From Lachnospiraceae bacterium UBA1778 (GTDB lineage: Bacteria; Bacillota; Clostridia; Lachnospirales; Lachnospiraceae): 33,805 bases of DNA. Both the position numbers and the translations under genes were made by a program. Location: positions 1 to 33,805 of the forward strand of contig DCGM01000013.1 of assembly GCA_002315255.1 (NCBI GenBank), in the 5' to 3' direction. Below are positions 1 to 7,506 of this stretch, one piece after another (the first letter of the stretch is position 1; the number at the start of each line of letters is the position of its first letter). The notes beneath the pieces were generated by a model that ran no database searches, was not told the DNA's origin, and saw only the letters and a program-made list of their open reading frames with translations.

Positions 1-437
1 TGAACCTGCAGGAGCTTCAGACGATCCTTTTCCATAAGCTCCCGGTAAAGATTTTTATGATCAATAACGACGGCTATCATTCAATGCGCCAGACAGAAAC
101 GAACCTGTTCGGGCATCTGTCGATGGTCGGTGTCGGCCCGGACAGCGGCGACTTAAGTTTCCCGAACATGGAGAAGATCGTCAAAGCGTACGGCCTTCCG
201 TATTATGCGATTCATAAGAACAGCGAAATGGACGTGATTGATTCTGTTTTAGCGGCTGAAGGCCCGGTATTCTGTGAGATTTTCGTCGATTCCCAGCAGT
301 TCTTTGAACCGAAGAGCGCAACGAAGAAGCTTCCGGACGGCCGTCTCATCAGTCCGCCGCTCGAAGATCTCGCGCCGTTTTTACCGCGTGAGGAACTGAA
401 AAAAATCATGCGGATCCCTCTCTGGCCGGAGGAATAA
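1..437 (+). CDS. TPP-dependent acetolactate-synthase-like enzyme, C-terminal part (5' truncated)
   Basis: The frame is open from the window edge; the first full codon is at position 3 and the start lies outside. The visible 144 residues are the C-terminal TPP-binding domain of an acetolactate synthase large-subunit-like enzyme. They open with NLQELQTILFHKLPVKIFM, followed by INNDGYHSMRQTE, the signature of the polysaccharide-locus branch of this family (family knowledge). The catalytic glutamate domain is not in view. The stop at 435-437 is 2 nt before the next gene, whose ribosome binding site lies inside the last codons, so the two are translationally coupled. Likely job (inference): joining a two-carbon unit from pyruvate to a nucleotide-activated keto sugar, as YerE does, given the adjacent reductase and CDP-glucose dehydratase. 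A true IlvB is less likely because no ilv gene is adjacent. Confidence 0.85.
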   Translation, partial: NLQELQTILFHKLPVKIFMINNDGYHSMRQTETNLFGHLSMVGVGPDSGDLSFPNMEKIVKAYGLPYYAIHKNSEMDVIDSVLAAEGPVFCEIFVDSQQFFEPKSATKKLPDGRLISPPLEDLAPFLPREELKKIMRIPLWPEE

Positions 438-439
438 GC

Positions 440-1447
440 ATGGTCCGAAATGCGTTTGTCACCGGTCCGACCGGTGCCGTCGGCACTGCTATCATCCGGC
501 TTCTTCTCGAGAAGGGAGCCCGTGTCACGGCGCTTGTCCGCCCGGACAGCCCTTTAAAAGCAAATCTTCCCGAATCGCCGAACCTCTCGGTTTTAGAGGG
601 CGATCTTCGGGATCTGGATCCGATGCGTGAATCGGTTCTGACCGGTTCTTCGGCTTCTTCCGCGGAGACCTCGGCGCTCTCCTCTGCTTCTTCGGAGGAT
701 CCGGCGCTCTCCTCTGCTTCTTCGGAGGATCCGGCGCCCTTTGACGTATTCTTCCACCTCGGCTGGTCGGGCACCTACGGCGAATCGCGGAACGACCGCG
801 TGCGCCAGCAGGAAAATGTCCGCTTTACGCTTGATGCCGTCCGCCTCGCGGACGCATTAGGCTGCAGCGTCTTCGTCTTCGCAGGCTCACAGAGCGAGTT
901 CGGGCCGGTCGACGGACCTGTCACTCCGGAGACTCCCTGCGCTCCCGACAATGCCTACGGCGAAGCGAAGCTCGATGCGGAAACTGTCGCCTATGAGCTC
1001 TGCCGTCAGCTCGGCATCCGCTTTCAGGCCTGCCGCATTTTCAGTACCTACGGCCCGTGCGACAAAGAATACACGATGGTGATGAGCACGCTTCGGAAGA
1101 TGATTTCCGGCGAACGTCTTTCTTTTACAAAGGGCGAACAGCTCTGGAATTATCTCTATAACGACGATACTGCGCGCGCGTTTGTCGCTGCGGCAGAAAA
1201 AGGCCGCGACGGCCAGATTTATCTCATAGCATCCGACCATAGCGACCTGCTGAAAAACTATATTACGAAGATGCGGGATATCGCCGCGCCGGACGCAGAA
1301 CTTCATTTCGGCGAAATCCCTTATTATGACCACCAGATCATGCATATGGAGCCTGACATTTCAGCTCTCGTGAACGATACCGGCTTCCGGCCGGAGGTCT
1401 CATTCGAGGAAGGGATCCGGAAAACAGTCGAATGGCTGAAAAGATAA
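440..1447 (+). CDS. NAD(P)-dependent epimerase/dehydratase (extended SDR)
   Basis: Extended short-chain dehydrogenase of 335 residues with an N-terminal Rossmann fold. The nucleotide-binding motif TGPTGAVG is at residues 8-15, the acidic GDLRDLD loop near 54-60, a Ser in FAGSQSEFG near 150, and the catalytic YxxxK is Y173/K177. ATG 440 has GGAGGA about 6 nt upstream, overlapping the end of the TPP enzyme. The family acts on nucleotide sugars; coupling to the TPP enzyme suggests a YerF-like reductase of a sugar side chain or a 4-keto-sugar reductase (inference). Oddity: residues 70-100, between the third beta-strand region and FDVFFHLGW, are a Ser/Ala/Glu/Asp-rich insert made of two exact copies of ALSSASSEDP preceded by a related stretch. 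This sits at a surface loop and probably does not disrupt the fold. Confidence 0.9.
   Translation: MVRNAFVTGPTGAVGTAIIRLLLEKGARVTALVRPDSPLKANLPESPNLSVLEGDLRDLDPMRESVLTGSSASSAETSALSSASSEDPALSSASSEDPAPFDVFFHLGWSGTYGESRNDRVRQQENVRFTLDAVRLADALGCSVFVFAGSQSEFGPVDGPVTPETPCAPDNAYGEAKLDAETVAYELCRQLGIRFQACRIFSTYGPCDKEYTMVMSTLRKMISGERLSFTKGEQLWNYLYNDDTARAFVAAAEKGRDGQIYLIASDHSDLLKNYITKMRDIAAPDAELHFGEIPYYDHQIMHMEPDISALVNDTGFRPEVSFEEGIRKTVEWLKR
674..733 (+). repeat. Exact 30-bp tandem duplication inside the SDR gene
   Basis: Positions 674-703 and 704-733 are identical and encode ALSSASSEDP twice. A diverged third copy lies just upstream (about 647-673, SSASSAETS). The period is a multiple of three, so the frame is kept. 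Confidence 0.95.
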
Positions 1448-1448
1448 G

Positions 1449-1484
1449 AAAACAGCGGTTGTCACTGACAATCGCTGTTTTTTT
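1449..1484. terminator. Bidirectional intrinsic terminator between convergent genes
   Basis: Left arm AACAGCGGTTGTC (1451-1463) pairs with GACAATCGCTGTT (1467-1479) with one G-U pair and a 3-nt loop. A T-run follows on + (1478-1484), and an A-run precedes the stem, giving a T-tail on -. It can serve both the SDR gene (+) and the lipoprotein gene (-). Confidence 0.85.
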
Positions 1485-1489
1485 AGTGG

Positions 1490-1543
1490 TATAGGACAAA
1501 CTCGGGATATGGAACAAACCCGGGATATGGGACGAACCCGCCT
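1490..1543. repeat. 18-bp tandem repeat, 3 copies, starting at the lipoprotein stop codon
   Basis: Units at 1490-1507, 1508-1525 and 1526-1543 share the pattern TATGGAACAAACCCGGGA with few mismatches. On the minus strand the array begins at the TAG stop of the lipoprotein gene and runs to the shared terminator. No coding role is visible. Confidence 0.85.
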
Positions 1544-4457
1544 ATTTCGTCGTAATCTGAACTTTCTGAACTTTCGTCTCTAATCTCACGCCTTCCTCGT
1601 CCCAGTCATCGTAGGTGACCGTAAACGAAACCGTATGTGACTGGTTCGGATCGACATCCTCTAATCTCAATATGACATAACCATTGTCGCGATCACCATA
1701 AACCCAGCGGCCGTTCACCGCTTCCCCATCTACAAGCACTTCGTCCGATAGATCCACAAAACATATAAAATCATCAGAATGCTTATCCATCCAGAAGACA
1801 ACTTCCGTATCCTTTTTATAGCTGACGTTTGAAATCATCCTCATTCCGGAGCCGATATAGCTAAATGTAAACAGCTTATTTTTAATGAGGTTCTGTTTTT
1901 CCGAAACAGGAGACTCTTCTCCGAAACTCAACGTAACCTCAAACCCCTCTTCGCGGTCGGATCCGGTTCGGCCTAAACGGAATCTGACGGTATAGCTGCC
2001 GATGGAGCTGAGTCCGTACATGGTCATACGTTCACTCGCAGAAATCTCATATACATGGGTACTTTCAAGCGCTCTGCATCCGGCTTCCGTATCGATTTCG
2101 TTAATACAGGAGAACTCACATCCATTCACTTTTTCAATGTCAAAGACGATAGATTTACTTGAGTTTCCGATGTTTTCGGCTTCCGCCAGAATGGTATGGC
2201 TTCCATCTTCCATCTGATAAACCGCTACGCCTAAAATCATCACGTCGCCGAGTTTCCTGTTAATCGGCTGATACGTAAGGAGTTTCGAAAGTCCCAGCTG
2301 CGATTCCGACTGGCCGTAGCTCTGAAGGACACTTGACGGCATACCTTCCCGGCCATAGTCTGCTGTTTTTATATAGCATGGACCAACCGTGTAATCGATG
2401 GTGCCTTTTCCGTCATCTTTGAAATGGCCGATCGGGAATGTCACACCGATTTCGCCGATAGCATTGCACTTCAGTATTTGATTCAGGTCAAAACTGTCTC
2501 CTGCGATAAGGGCATACAGCCGAATGGTAAAAGTCCCTTTGCCATTTGGCTCAATCGGCCGATATTTTGCATGATAATCCTCAATATAGGAGTTAAATAC
2601 ATATCCGTTGATGACGCAGTGGCTGGCTTTAAGCGCCAGTTCATTGGCGGTTTTGTTTTCGTAGCTGCAGGTCAGATAGATAATGTTTTTCCGAAGATTT
2701 GCGCTCTCCGCCACGATCTTCAGTTTTTCGTCATCCATGAGAACCGTCTTTTCAATGGCGATGCTGCTGGCAGGAGTTTCCCCCTTCACCACCGCCAGAG
2801 AATAAGAGCCGCCCTCGCTAAAGGAAGCATTGCTGACTGCCATGAAAAATGCGGAAACATCCTCATCCTGCGGAAGCTTTAACGTTTCATCCGTAGACGC
2901 TGAGGAAGAAATCCGGGCATAAGTGCCGTCCTTATATTTTACAAAAAGCGTTCCGGTGATTTCTTCTCTGCTGGAAACAAAATGCACGGCAGGATTTTCA
3001 GTTTCTCCTGCGTTGATCTGATAGTATTTCACGGAAAGCTTCGGTGCCACAGCGTTGTTGACAGCCGAGTTTTTCGACAGATTTATGGTACTGCTGTGCT
3101 GCCTTTTGGCTACCAGCGCAGGATTCTCGTAGTCATTTGCGAACCCATGATAGGCGAGATCCTTCATCATCGCATTCCGCTCTTCTACGCTTGAACTGCT
3201 TTCGAGATAGCTCAGAAAATCAGGCTCGAAGAGCGCGTCCACGATCTTCTGCGTGCCGTCTCTAACATTTTCCTGATAATGATACAGCGCTTTATAAAGC
3301 CCGTATCCCCACCGGGTTTTACTGTTTTTCTGGAACCAGTTATCACAGTCCTGCTGCCAAGCGGAAGACCACATGCTGAAGTCTATCGTCGAGTCATCGA
3401 TCGGAACGTTCATGGCAGCCGCCCAGTTCGCAGTGGCTTCCATTCCGAGGAGGTCGCATTGGGCAATGTCATTGCCCAGAATGTCATTCTGATAGTAATG
3501 GAACAGTTCGTGATATACGACTTCCTTCATCAGACCGTCAAACGGCTGGTCCGAATCAATGATGATATACGGGAAGGTGGCGATCCCGTGCGTATCCAGC
3601 TTACTGTCCGGAATAAACGGAATGACCAGCTTCTCCAGAAATCCTCTGATGCCGCTGAAGCAGGCGGCTTTCGCGTCGGAATCGGTATAATCACACAGAT
3701 AGACATTCATGCAGTTCAAAAGATCCGCTGCCTGATAGCCATTGGCCATCAGGATATATTCCTGTGCGGAGGTAGTCGCTCCTCTGTAAAGGGCCTCCCG
3801 GACATAACGGAAGGTCGTATTAAAATAGGCATCATAGAGATCGGCCGCTTCGTCCAATGCGTCCGCGACGATCTGCGCCTCCGCCTTTGTGGCGGAGTTC
3901 GGGTCGCCGTCATTGAACCAGATGTTAAACCGGCCGCTGCCGGACTGTAAAACATCATTGATCAGGACATTATCGGTAAGCGCGTAAGCCTCTTCCATAA
4001 GACCGTCAAACAGCCTTTCTGAAGCCCCGGTCTTCTTTTCTCCTGTATCAAATTCGATAAACGAAAGCGTCAATGCTTCCGCGATCGCTGTCTTCGTCTG
4101 GTCCGACAGCTCGTCCCAATACGTTTCCGCTTCCTCGATGTACGGCCGGATATCCGAGATGACGATCTCTTCATCCTGATATTCCTTCGGAATAAAATCA
4201 GCATCAAACACGCCTAAAAGCGTCGTACTGATGTAAGTGTCTTTGCTGACCGCGCCGGATTCCACCTGCTCTTCCAGCACATCGATGAACGACGGCTCGG
4301 AAGCGCTTTCTGCTTCTCCCGTCGGCTCCTTTGTAGCGCCGTTATCGAAGATTTTACACGAAAAAAGAGACAGCGACAGAATCACACATAACAAAACTGC
4401 GATTATTCTTTTAAGGCTGTTCTTCTGATAAGTCATCTGGCTCCTCTTATGGGTCAT
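1542..4457 (-). CDS. Large lipoprotein with an HExxH metallopeptidase-like motif
   Basis: 971 residues. The signal region LKRIIAVLLCVILSLSLFSC ends in a lipobox (LFSC, Cys34), so the protein is probably lipid-anchored outside the membrane. VVYHELFHYYQND carries HExxH at 316-320, with Glu340 in LLGMEATANWAA as a candidate third zinc ligand; this spacing suits a gluzincin-like peptidase (inference). The C-terminal 500 residues are beta-rich and Ig-like, with no motif I can name. Two starts are possible: 4457, with AGAGG 6 nt upstream, or 4436, with AGAGGAG about 4 nt upstream. Both ribosome binding sites lie in copies of a 21-bp repeat. The gene follows the glycosyltransferase on the same strand and ends convergent with the SDR gene. 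I do not recognise a named family; the substrate is unknown. Confidence 0.85.
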   Translation of the reverse strand: MTHKRSQMTYQKNSLKRIIAVLLCVILSLSLFSCKIFDNGATKEPTGEAESASEPSFIDVLEEQVESGAVSKDTYISTTLLGVFDADFIPKEYQDEEIVISDIRPYIEEAETYWDELSDQTKTAIAEALTLSFIEFDTGEKKTGASERLFDGLMEEAYALTDNVLINDVLQSGSGRFNIWFNDGDPNSATKAEAQIVADALDEAADLYDAYFNTTFRYVREALYRGATTSAQEYILMANGYQAADLLNCMNVYLCDYTDSDAKAACFSGIRGFLEKLVIPFIPDSKLDTHGIATFPYIIIDSDQPFDGLMKEVVYHELFHYYQNDILGNDIAQCDLLGMEATANWAAAMNVPIDDSTIDFSMWSSAWQQDCDNWFQKNSKTRWGYGLYKALYHYQENVRDGTQKIVDALFEPDFLSYLESSSSVEERNAMMKDLAYHGFANDYENPALVAKRQHSSTINLSKNSAVNNAVAPKLSVKYYQINAGETENPAVHFVSSREEITGTLFVKYKDGTYARISSSASTDETLKLPQDEDVSAFFMAVSNASFSEGGSYSLAVVKGETPASSIAIEKTVLMDDEKLKIVAESANLRKNIIYLTCSYENKTANELALKASHCVINGYVFNSYIEDYHAKYRPIEPNGKGTFTIRLYALIAGDSFDLNQILKCNAIGEIGVTFPIGHFKDDGKGTIDYTVGPCYIKTADYGREGMPSSVLQSYGQSESQLGLSKLLTYQPINRKLGDVMILGVAVYQMEDGSHTILAEAENIGNSSKSIVFDIEKVNGCEFSCINEIDTEAGCRALESTHVYEISASERMTMYGLSSIGSYTVRFRLGRTGSDREEGFEVTLSFGEESPVSEKQNLIKNKLFTFSYIGSGMRMISNVSYKKDTEVVFWMDKHSDDFICFVDLSDEVLVDGEAVNGRWVYGDRDNGYVILRLEDVDPNQSHTVSFTVTYDDWDEEGVRLETKVQKVQITTK

Positions 4458-4512
4458 GGCGCACCTCTTATGGGTTATGGCGCTACTCTCATGGGTTATG
4501 GTGCTACTCTCT
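4441..4512. repeat. 21-bp tandem repeat, 3-4 copies, spanning the lipoprotein start
   Basis: Read on -, units begin at about 4512, 4491, 4470 and 4449. Three full units share AGAGTAGCGCCATAACCCAT with few changes; the fourth, carrying AGAGGAGCCAGATGAC, is diverged. Each unit holds an AGAG(G/T) purine block and an ATA/ATG about 6 nt on, so the translation-initiation region itself has been reiterated. Confidence 0.85.
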
Positions 4513-4532
4513 ATTAAATCAAATCGGGCTGC

Positions 4533-5471
4533 TTATTCCCACTCTCCGATTCTCTCCTCTTCGACGACGAGCGGCCGGTGCATGACGCGGCGGTTGATCG
4601 CGAGGATATATTCGCCGATCAGGCCGATAAAGAGAAGCTGAAGCGAGCCTAAGAACGCGACCAAAACGACGAGCGGCGCGATGCCGGCTTCAAAGCCGTA
4701 CCAGTCGGTAAGCTTCTGGATAAGATAGACGACCCCGATGACAAAGGACACAAACGAGCCGAAAAATCCTGTAAACGTCGCAATGCGCAGGCCGACCTTC
4801 GTGTAGGAGGTGAACGAAAGCATTGCGCCGTCGTAAAGCGTGTACCAGTTGTTCGAGGTCTTTCCGGCGCGGCGTTTCGCCTGCGTGAACGGAATCGTCT
4901 TCGTTTCGAAGCCGAGCTCCGCGACGACTCCCCGAAGGAACGGCGTCGGATCATCCAGCTTTTTCAGCACTTCAATGAACTTCCGGTCATAAAGGCCGAA
5001 GCCCGAATACTGTTCAATCATATCCGCATCCGAGAATTTCCTCAGAAGTTTGTAATAAATCGAGCGGAGGAAATAGACGATCGGATTCTCGCGGCTCTTA
5101 TTCTTTACGCCGACGACAATCTTATATCCTTCTTCCCATCCTTTGACAAATTCACGGATGAGTTCGACCGGCTCCTGGAAATCAGCCGCCATCAGGATTC
5201 CCGCATCGCCTGTCGACTGCAGGAGGCCGTAATAGGGCGAACTGAACTGGCCGAAATTCTTCGCGTTAAAGATCGCTTTGATCTTCGGATCCGCGGCTGC
5301 CAGCAGGCGGATCAGATCGCGCGTGCGGTCCTTGGAATGGTTGTCGATAAAAATGATTTCATAGTCATACTGCGACAGATTCTGGGAGAATTCCTCCTTT
5401 ACTGCCTTCGCCATCGCTTCTACATTTTCTTCTTCGTTGTAGCACGGAATGACCACGCTAATCTTCTTCAT
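4533..5471 (-). CDS. GT2 membrane glycosyltransferase (GtrB/ArnC/DPM1-like)
   Basis: 312 residues. The GT-A domain begins VVIPCYNEEENV (6-17); the acidic metal-binding motif is the variant AADFQEP (95-101) and KRRAGKT at 199-205 matches the family's conserved basic motif. Two C-terminal membrane segments (about 225-253 and 264-292) are typical of polyprenyl-phosphate glycosyltransferases, which move a sugar from a nucleotide donor to undecaprenyl phosphate on the cytoplasmic face. Start 5471 is chosen because AAGGAGA (5477-5483) sits 5 nt upstream; an in-frame ATG at 5525 lies inside the preceding gene and lacks such a site. It begins 17 nt after the CDP-glucose dehydratase stop, so the two share an operon. 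Donor and acceptor are not readable from sequence. Confidence 0.9.
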   Translation of the reverse strand: MKKISVVIPCYNEEENVEAMAKAVKEEFSQNLSQYDYEIIFIDNHSKDRTRDLIRLLAAADPKIKAIFNAKNFGQFSSPYYGLLQSTGDAGILMAADFQEPVELIREFVKGWEEGYKIVVGVKNKSRENPIVYFLRSIYYKLLRKFSDADMIEQYSGFGLYDRKFIEVLKKLDDPTPFLRGVVAELGFETKTIPFTQAKRRAGKTSNNWYTLYDGAMLSFTSYTKVGLRIATFTGFFGSFVSFVIGVVYLIQKLTDWYGFEAGIAPLVVLVAFLGSLQLLFIGLIGEYILAINRRVMHRPLVVEEERIGEWE

Positions 5472-5488
5472 GCGTATCTCCTTCGTAT

Positions 5489-6592
5489 TCACGCGAAAAA
5501 CGCGTTTATCTGCGTTTCCATGCATTCGGCGGGATTTCCAGCCTTTGCAAACTCAACCGTCTTTTTGACCGCTTTTTCGGCGTTCCAGACGGGGTGCCAG
5601 TCAAATGTCTTCCGGATCTTTGCATTGTCGAGGAAGAGAAGCCCCGCTTCATGCGGTCCGCCTGCGGCAGAAGCCGCCTGATAGGACGCGCCCTCTCCCC
5701 AAGCCTTACAGAACAGCTCGGCCATCTCGCGGACGGTCAGGCAGTCCACGCGGTCCGGACCGATATTGTAGCTTCCGGCGTACGCCGGATCTTCATACTG
5801 CTTTAAAAGAATCGTCAGATAGACGGAAAGCGGCTCCAGCACATGCTGGAACGGGCGCACCGCATCCGGCGAACGGAGCACTACCGTTTCGCCTTTTTCC
5901 GCGGCGCGGATGCAGTCCGGCAGGAGCCGGTCCAATGCATAATCGCCGCCGCCGATCACATTGCCGGCACGGGCAGTCGAGACCGCGACGGATGTACCGG
6001 TTTTTGTGCCGGTTTTTGTGTCGGAATCTGCGCCGGATTTTGTATCAGCTTTTGTGTCAAAATAGGCGCGCTTATACGTTTCCGTCACAAGCTCGGAGCA
6101 GGATTTTGAATTCGAATACGGGTCATAGCCGTCGAGCCGGTCGGACTCCGTGAACGGGACGCCGGTTTCGCGGTTCTCGTAGACTTTGTCGGTCGTCACA
6201 TTAAGGACCGACTTTACGGACGGACAGTGCCGCACGCACTCGAGAAGGTTTACCGTGCCCATCACATTCGTTTCATACGTCAACGCGGGCGCTTCGTACG
6301 AATAACGGACGAGCGGCTGCGCCGCGAGATGGATGACAAACTCCGGCTGAACGCGGTCGAATACCGATTTCAGTTTTTCATAATCCCGGATGTCGCCGAT
6401 CACCGAACGGTCTCCCATCTCCCGGTCAAGTCCGGCGCGGGTGAAGAGATTCGGCTCTGTCGGCGGCGTAAGGCTATAGCCATAAACCTCCGCGCCGGCC
6501 ATCAGCAGCATTTTAACAAGCCATGAGCCCTTAAAGCCCGTATGGCCTGTCACGAGAATCTTTTTATTTTTTAAACAGGAAAGGTCCATCAT
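5489..6592 (-). CDS. rfbG: CDP-glucose 4,6-dehydratase
   Basis: Converts CDP-glucose to CDP-4-keto-6-deoxyglucose, the entry step to CDP-linked dideoxy and branched sugars. 367 residues of an extended SDR: NAD-binding TGHTGFKG (15-22), HLAAQPLVRYSY near 88-99, catalytic TTDK (133-136) and YxxxK (Y159/K163), then ARAGNVIGGGD (208-217), all hallmarks of RfbG. Start 6592 follows AGAGGA; the adjacent second ATG (6589) is an equally good start. Oddity: about 20 residues (179-199, rich in DTK/TGT) replace the short loop normally found before the ARAGNVIGGGD strand, encoded by a degenerate repeat. It has its own promoter at 6695-6723 and a leader with three hairpins, and is cotranscribed with the downstream glycosyltransferase. 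Confidence 0.93.
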   Translation of the reverse strand: MMDLSCLKNKKILVTGHTGFKGSWLVKMLLMAGAEVYGYSLTPPTEPNLFTRAGLDREMGDRSVIGDIRDYEKLKSVFDRVQPEFVIHLAAQPLVRYSYEAPALTYETNVMGTVNLLECVRHCPSVKSVLNVTTDKVYENRETGVPFTESDRLDGYDPYSNSKSCSELVTETYKRAYFDTKADTKSGADSDTKTGTKTGTSVAVSTARAGNVIGGGDYALDRLLPDCIRAAEKGETVVLRSPDAVRPFQHVLEPLSVYLTILLKQYEDPAYAGSYNIGPDRVDCLTVREMAELFCKAWGEGASYQAASAAGGPHEAGLLFLDNAKIRKTFDWHPVWNAEKAVKKTVEFAKAGNPAECMETQINAFFA

Positions 6593-6609
6593 CAGTCCTC
6601 TTTCTGCCT

Positions 6610-6683
6610 GCGCCCTACGGGGCGCTAATTTTCGTTCTGCGCCCTACGGGGCGCTTTTTTTCGTTCTGCGCCCTACGGGGCGC
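6610..6683 (-). promoter_or_regulatory. Three tandem 29-bp hairpin modules in the rfbG leader
   Basis: Three identical 16-nt palindromes, GCGCCCTACGGGGCGC on +, lie at 6610-6625, 6639-6654 and 6668-6683 with an exact 29-bp period. Linkers are A-rich on the rfbG mRNA (AGAACGAAAAAAA type). In mRNA sense each is a 6-bp stem with a CGUA loop. The T-rich linkers lie on the opposite strand, so as terminators they would point away from rfbG. They lie between the promoter and the rfbG ribosome binding site. Confidence 0.85.
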
Positions 6684-6694
6684 TCTTTTCCGTC

Positions 6695-6723
6695 ACTATA
6701 CTATAAAAGGCGCTATCTGCCAA
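6695..6723 (-). promoter_or_regulatory. Sigma-A-type promoter for rfbG-glycosyltransferase
   Basis: On the minus strand TTGGCA (6718-6723), 17-nt spacer, TATAGT (6695-6700). The predicted start near 6688 gives a leader of about 95 nt containing the three hairpins. Confidence 0.65.
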
Positions 6724-6776
6724 CTGTCCGCGCCATCAGACGCTTCCGGCGTTTACCGATTCCAAAGTTCAGCCAT

Positions 6777-7406
6777 TTACGCTTCCGGTGTCGGGTTCGA
6801 TCCCTGCTCCGGTTCCGCTTCCGGCACTAACATCCTGTCGATCAGCGCCCACAGCTCCTCGCGGCCCTGCTTCGATTCCGCAGAGAACGGGATCAATGCG
6901 CCGTCCCCTTTAATGCCAAGGGATTTCCGGATCACCGCCTTCATCTTCGCCTGCTCGTTTTTCGAGAGCTTGTCCGCTTTCGTCATAATAACGACCGGCT
7001 GGAAGCCTGCGGAAATGATCCAGTCATACATCTGGATATCATTCGCCGAAACATCGTGGCGCATATCGACGAGCAGGAAAACCGCTTTCAGACTTTTCGA
7101 CGTGCGCAGATATCGTTCAATCATCTTTCCCCATTTGACCTGCGTTTCCTGTGAAACGCGAGCGAAGCCGTAGCCCGGCAGGTCGACATAGTAGAAAGCG
7201 TCATTGACATTATAAAAGTTGATCGTCTGGGTTTTTCCGGGCTCCGAGGAAGTGCGGGCATAGCTCTTCCGGTTCACGAGGGCATTGATGAGGGAGGATT
7301 TTCCGACATTCGATTTCCCTGCGAACGCGAACTCCAAAACTTCATGCTCCGGGAGCGTGCTCGTGATGCCGCAGACCGTTTCCAGATTCACAGAATGAAT
7401 AACCAT
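6777..7406 (-). CDS. ysxC: Ribosome biogenesis GTP-binding protein YsxC/EngB
   Basis: Essential TRAFAC-class GTPase needed for late assembly of the 50S subunit. 209 residues from ATG 7406, chosen because CTGGAG lies about 5 nt upstream; the in-frame ATG at 7454 adds 16 residues not typical of the family. G1 GKSNVGKSS (30-38), G2 region SSEPGKTQT (53-61), G3 DLPGYG (75-80) and G4 TKAD (142-145) are intact. The C-terminus is a short acidic and proline tail. It is last in the tig-clpP-clpX-ysxC row, but a hairpin separates it from clpX, so some of its transcription may be attenuated. The tail ends about 50 nt before the rfbG promoter; no terminator with a T-run is visible after it. Confidence 0.95.
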   Translation of the reverse strand: MVIHSVNLETVCGITSTLPEHEVLEFAFAGKSNVGKSSLINALVNRKSYARTSSEPGKTQTINFYNVNDAFYYVDLPGYGFARVSQETQVKWGKMIERYLRTSKSLKAVFLLVDMRHDVSANDIQMYDWIISAGFQPVVIMTKADKLSKNEQAKMKAVIRKSLGIKGDGALIPFSAESKQGREELWALIDRMLVPEAEPEQGSNPTPEA

Positions 7407-7479
7407 TTGTACTCCAGTTCGTAGCGTTTTTCTGCTGTCATAGGCGGAAAGCATCGCTTTTCGCCGCTATCATACAAGA

Positions 7480-7506
7480 AGAGGCGCAAAAAGCGCCTCT
7501 TTCTCT
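7480..7506. terminator. Hairpin after clpX, probable partial terminator
   Basis: AGAGGCGC (7480-7487) pairs with GCGCCTCT (7493-7500) around AAAAA. The + side has TTCTCTTT after the stem; the - side, which matters for clpX, has TCTTGT. It is weak as a clpX terminator and may let some transcripts run into ysxC. Confidence 0.55.

Noticed and set aside
406..774. Open frame antisense to the SDR gene with Ser/Glu repeats
   Set aside because: It is the complement of the Ser/Ala/Glu/Asp repeat of the real gene and has no initiation signal or domain.
5605..6153. Arg-rich open frame on + opposite rfbG
   Set aside because: Composition is that of a shadow frame of a GC-rich gene; rfbG on - has all family motifs.
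6610..6690. Triple terminator for ysxC
   Set aside because: The T-runs follow the stems on +, whereas ysxC is transcribed on -; a promoter for rfbG lies between ysxC and the hairpins.
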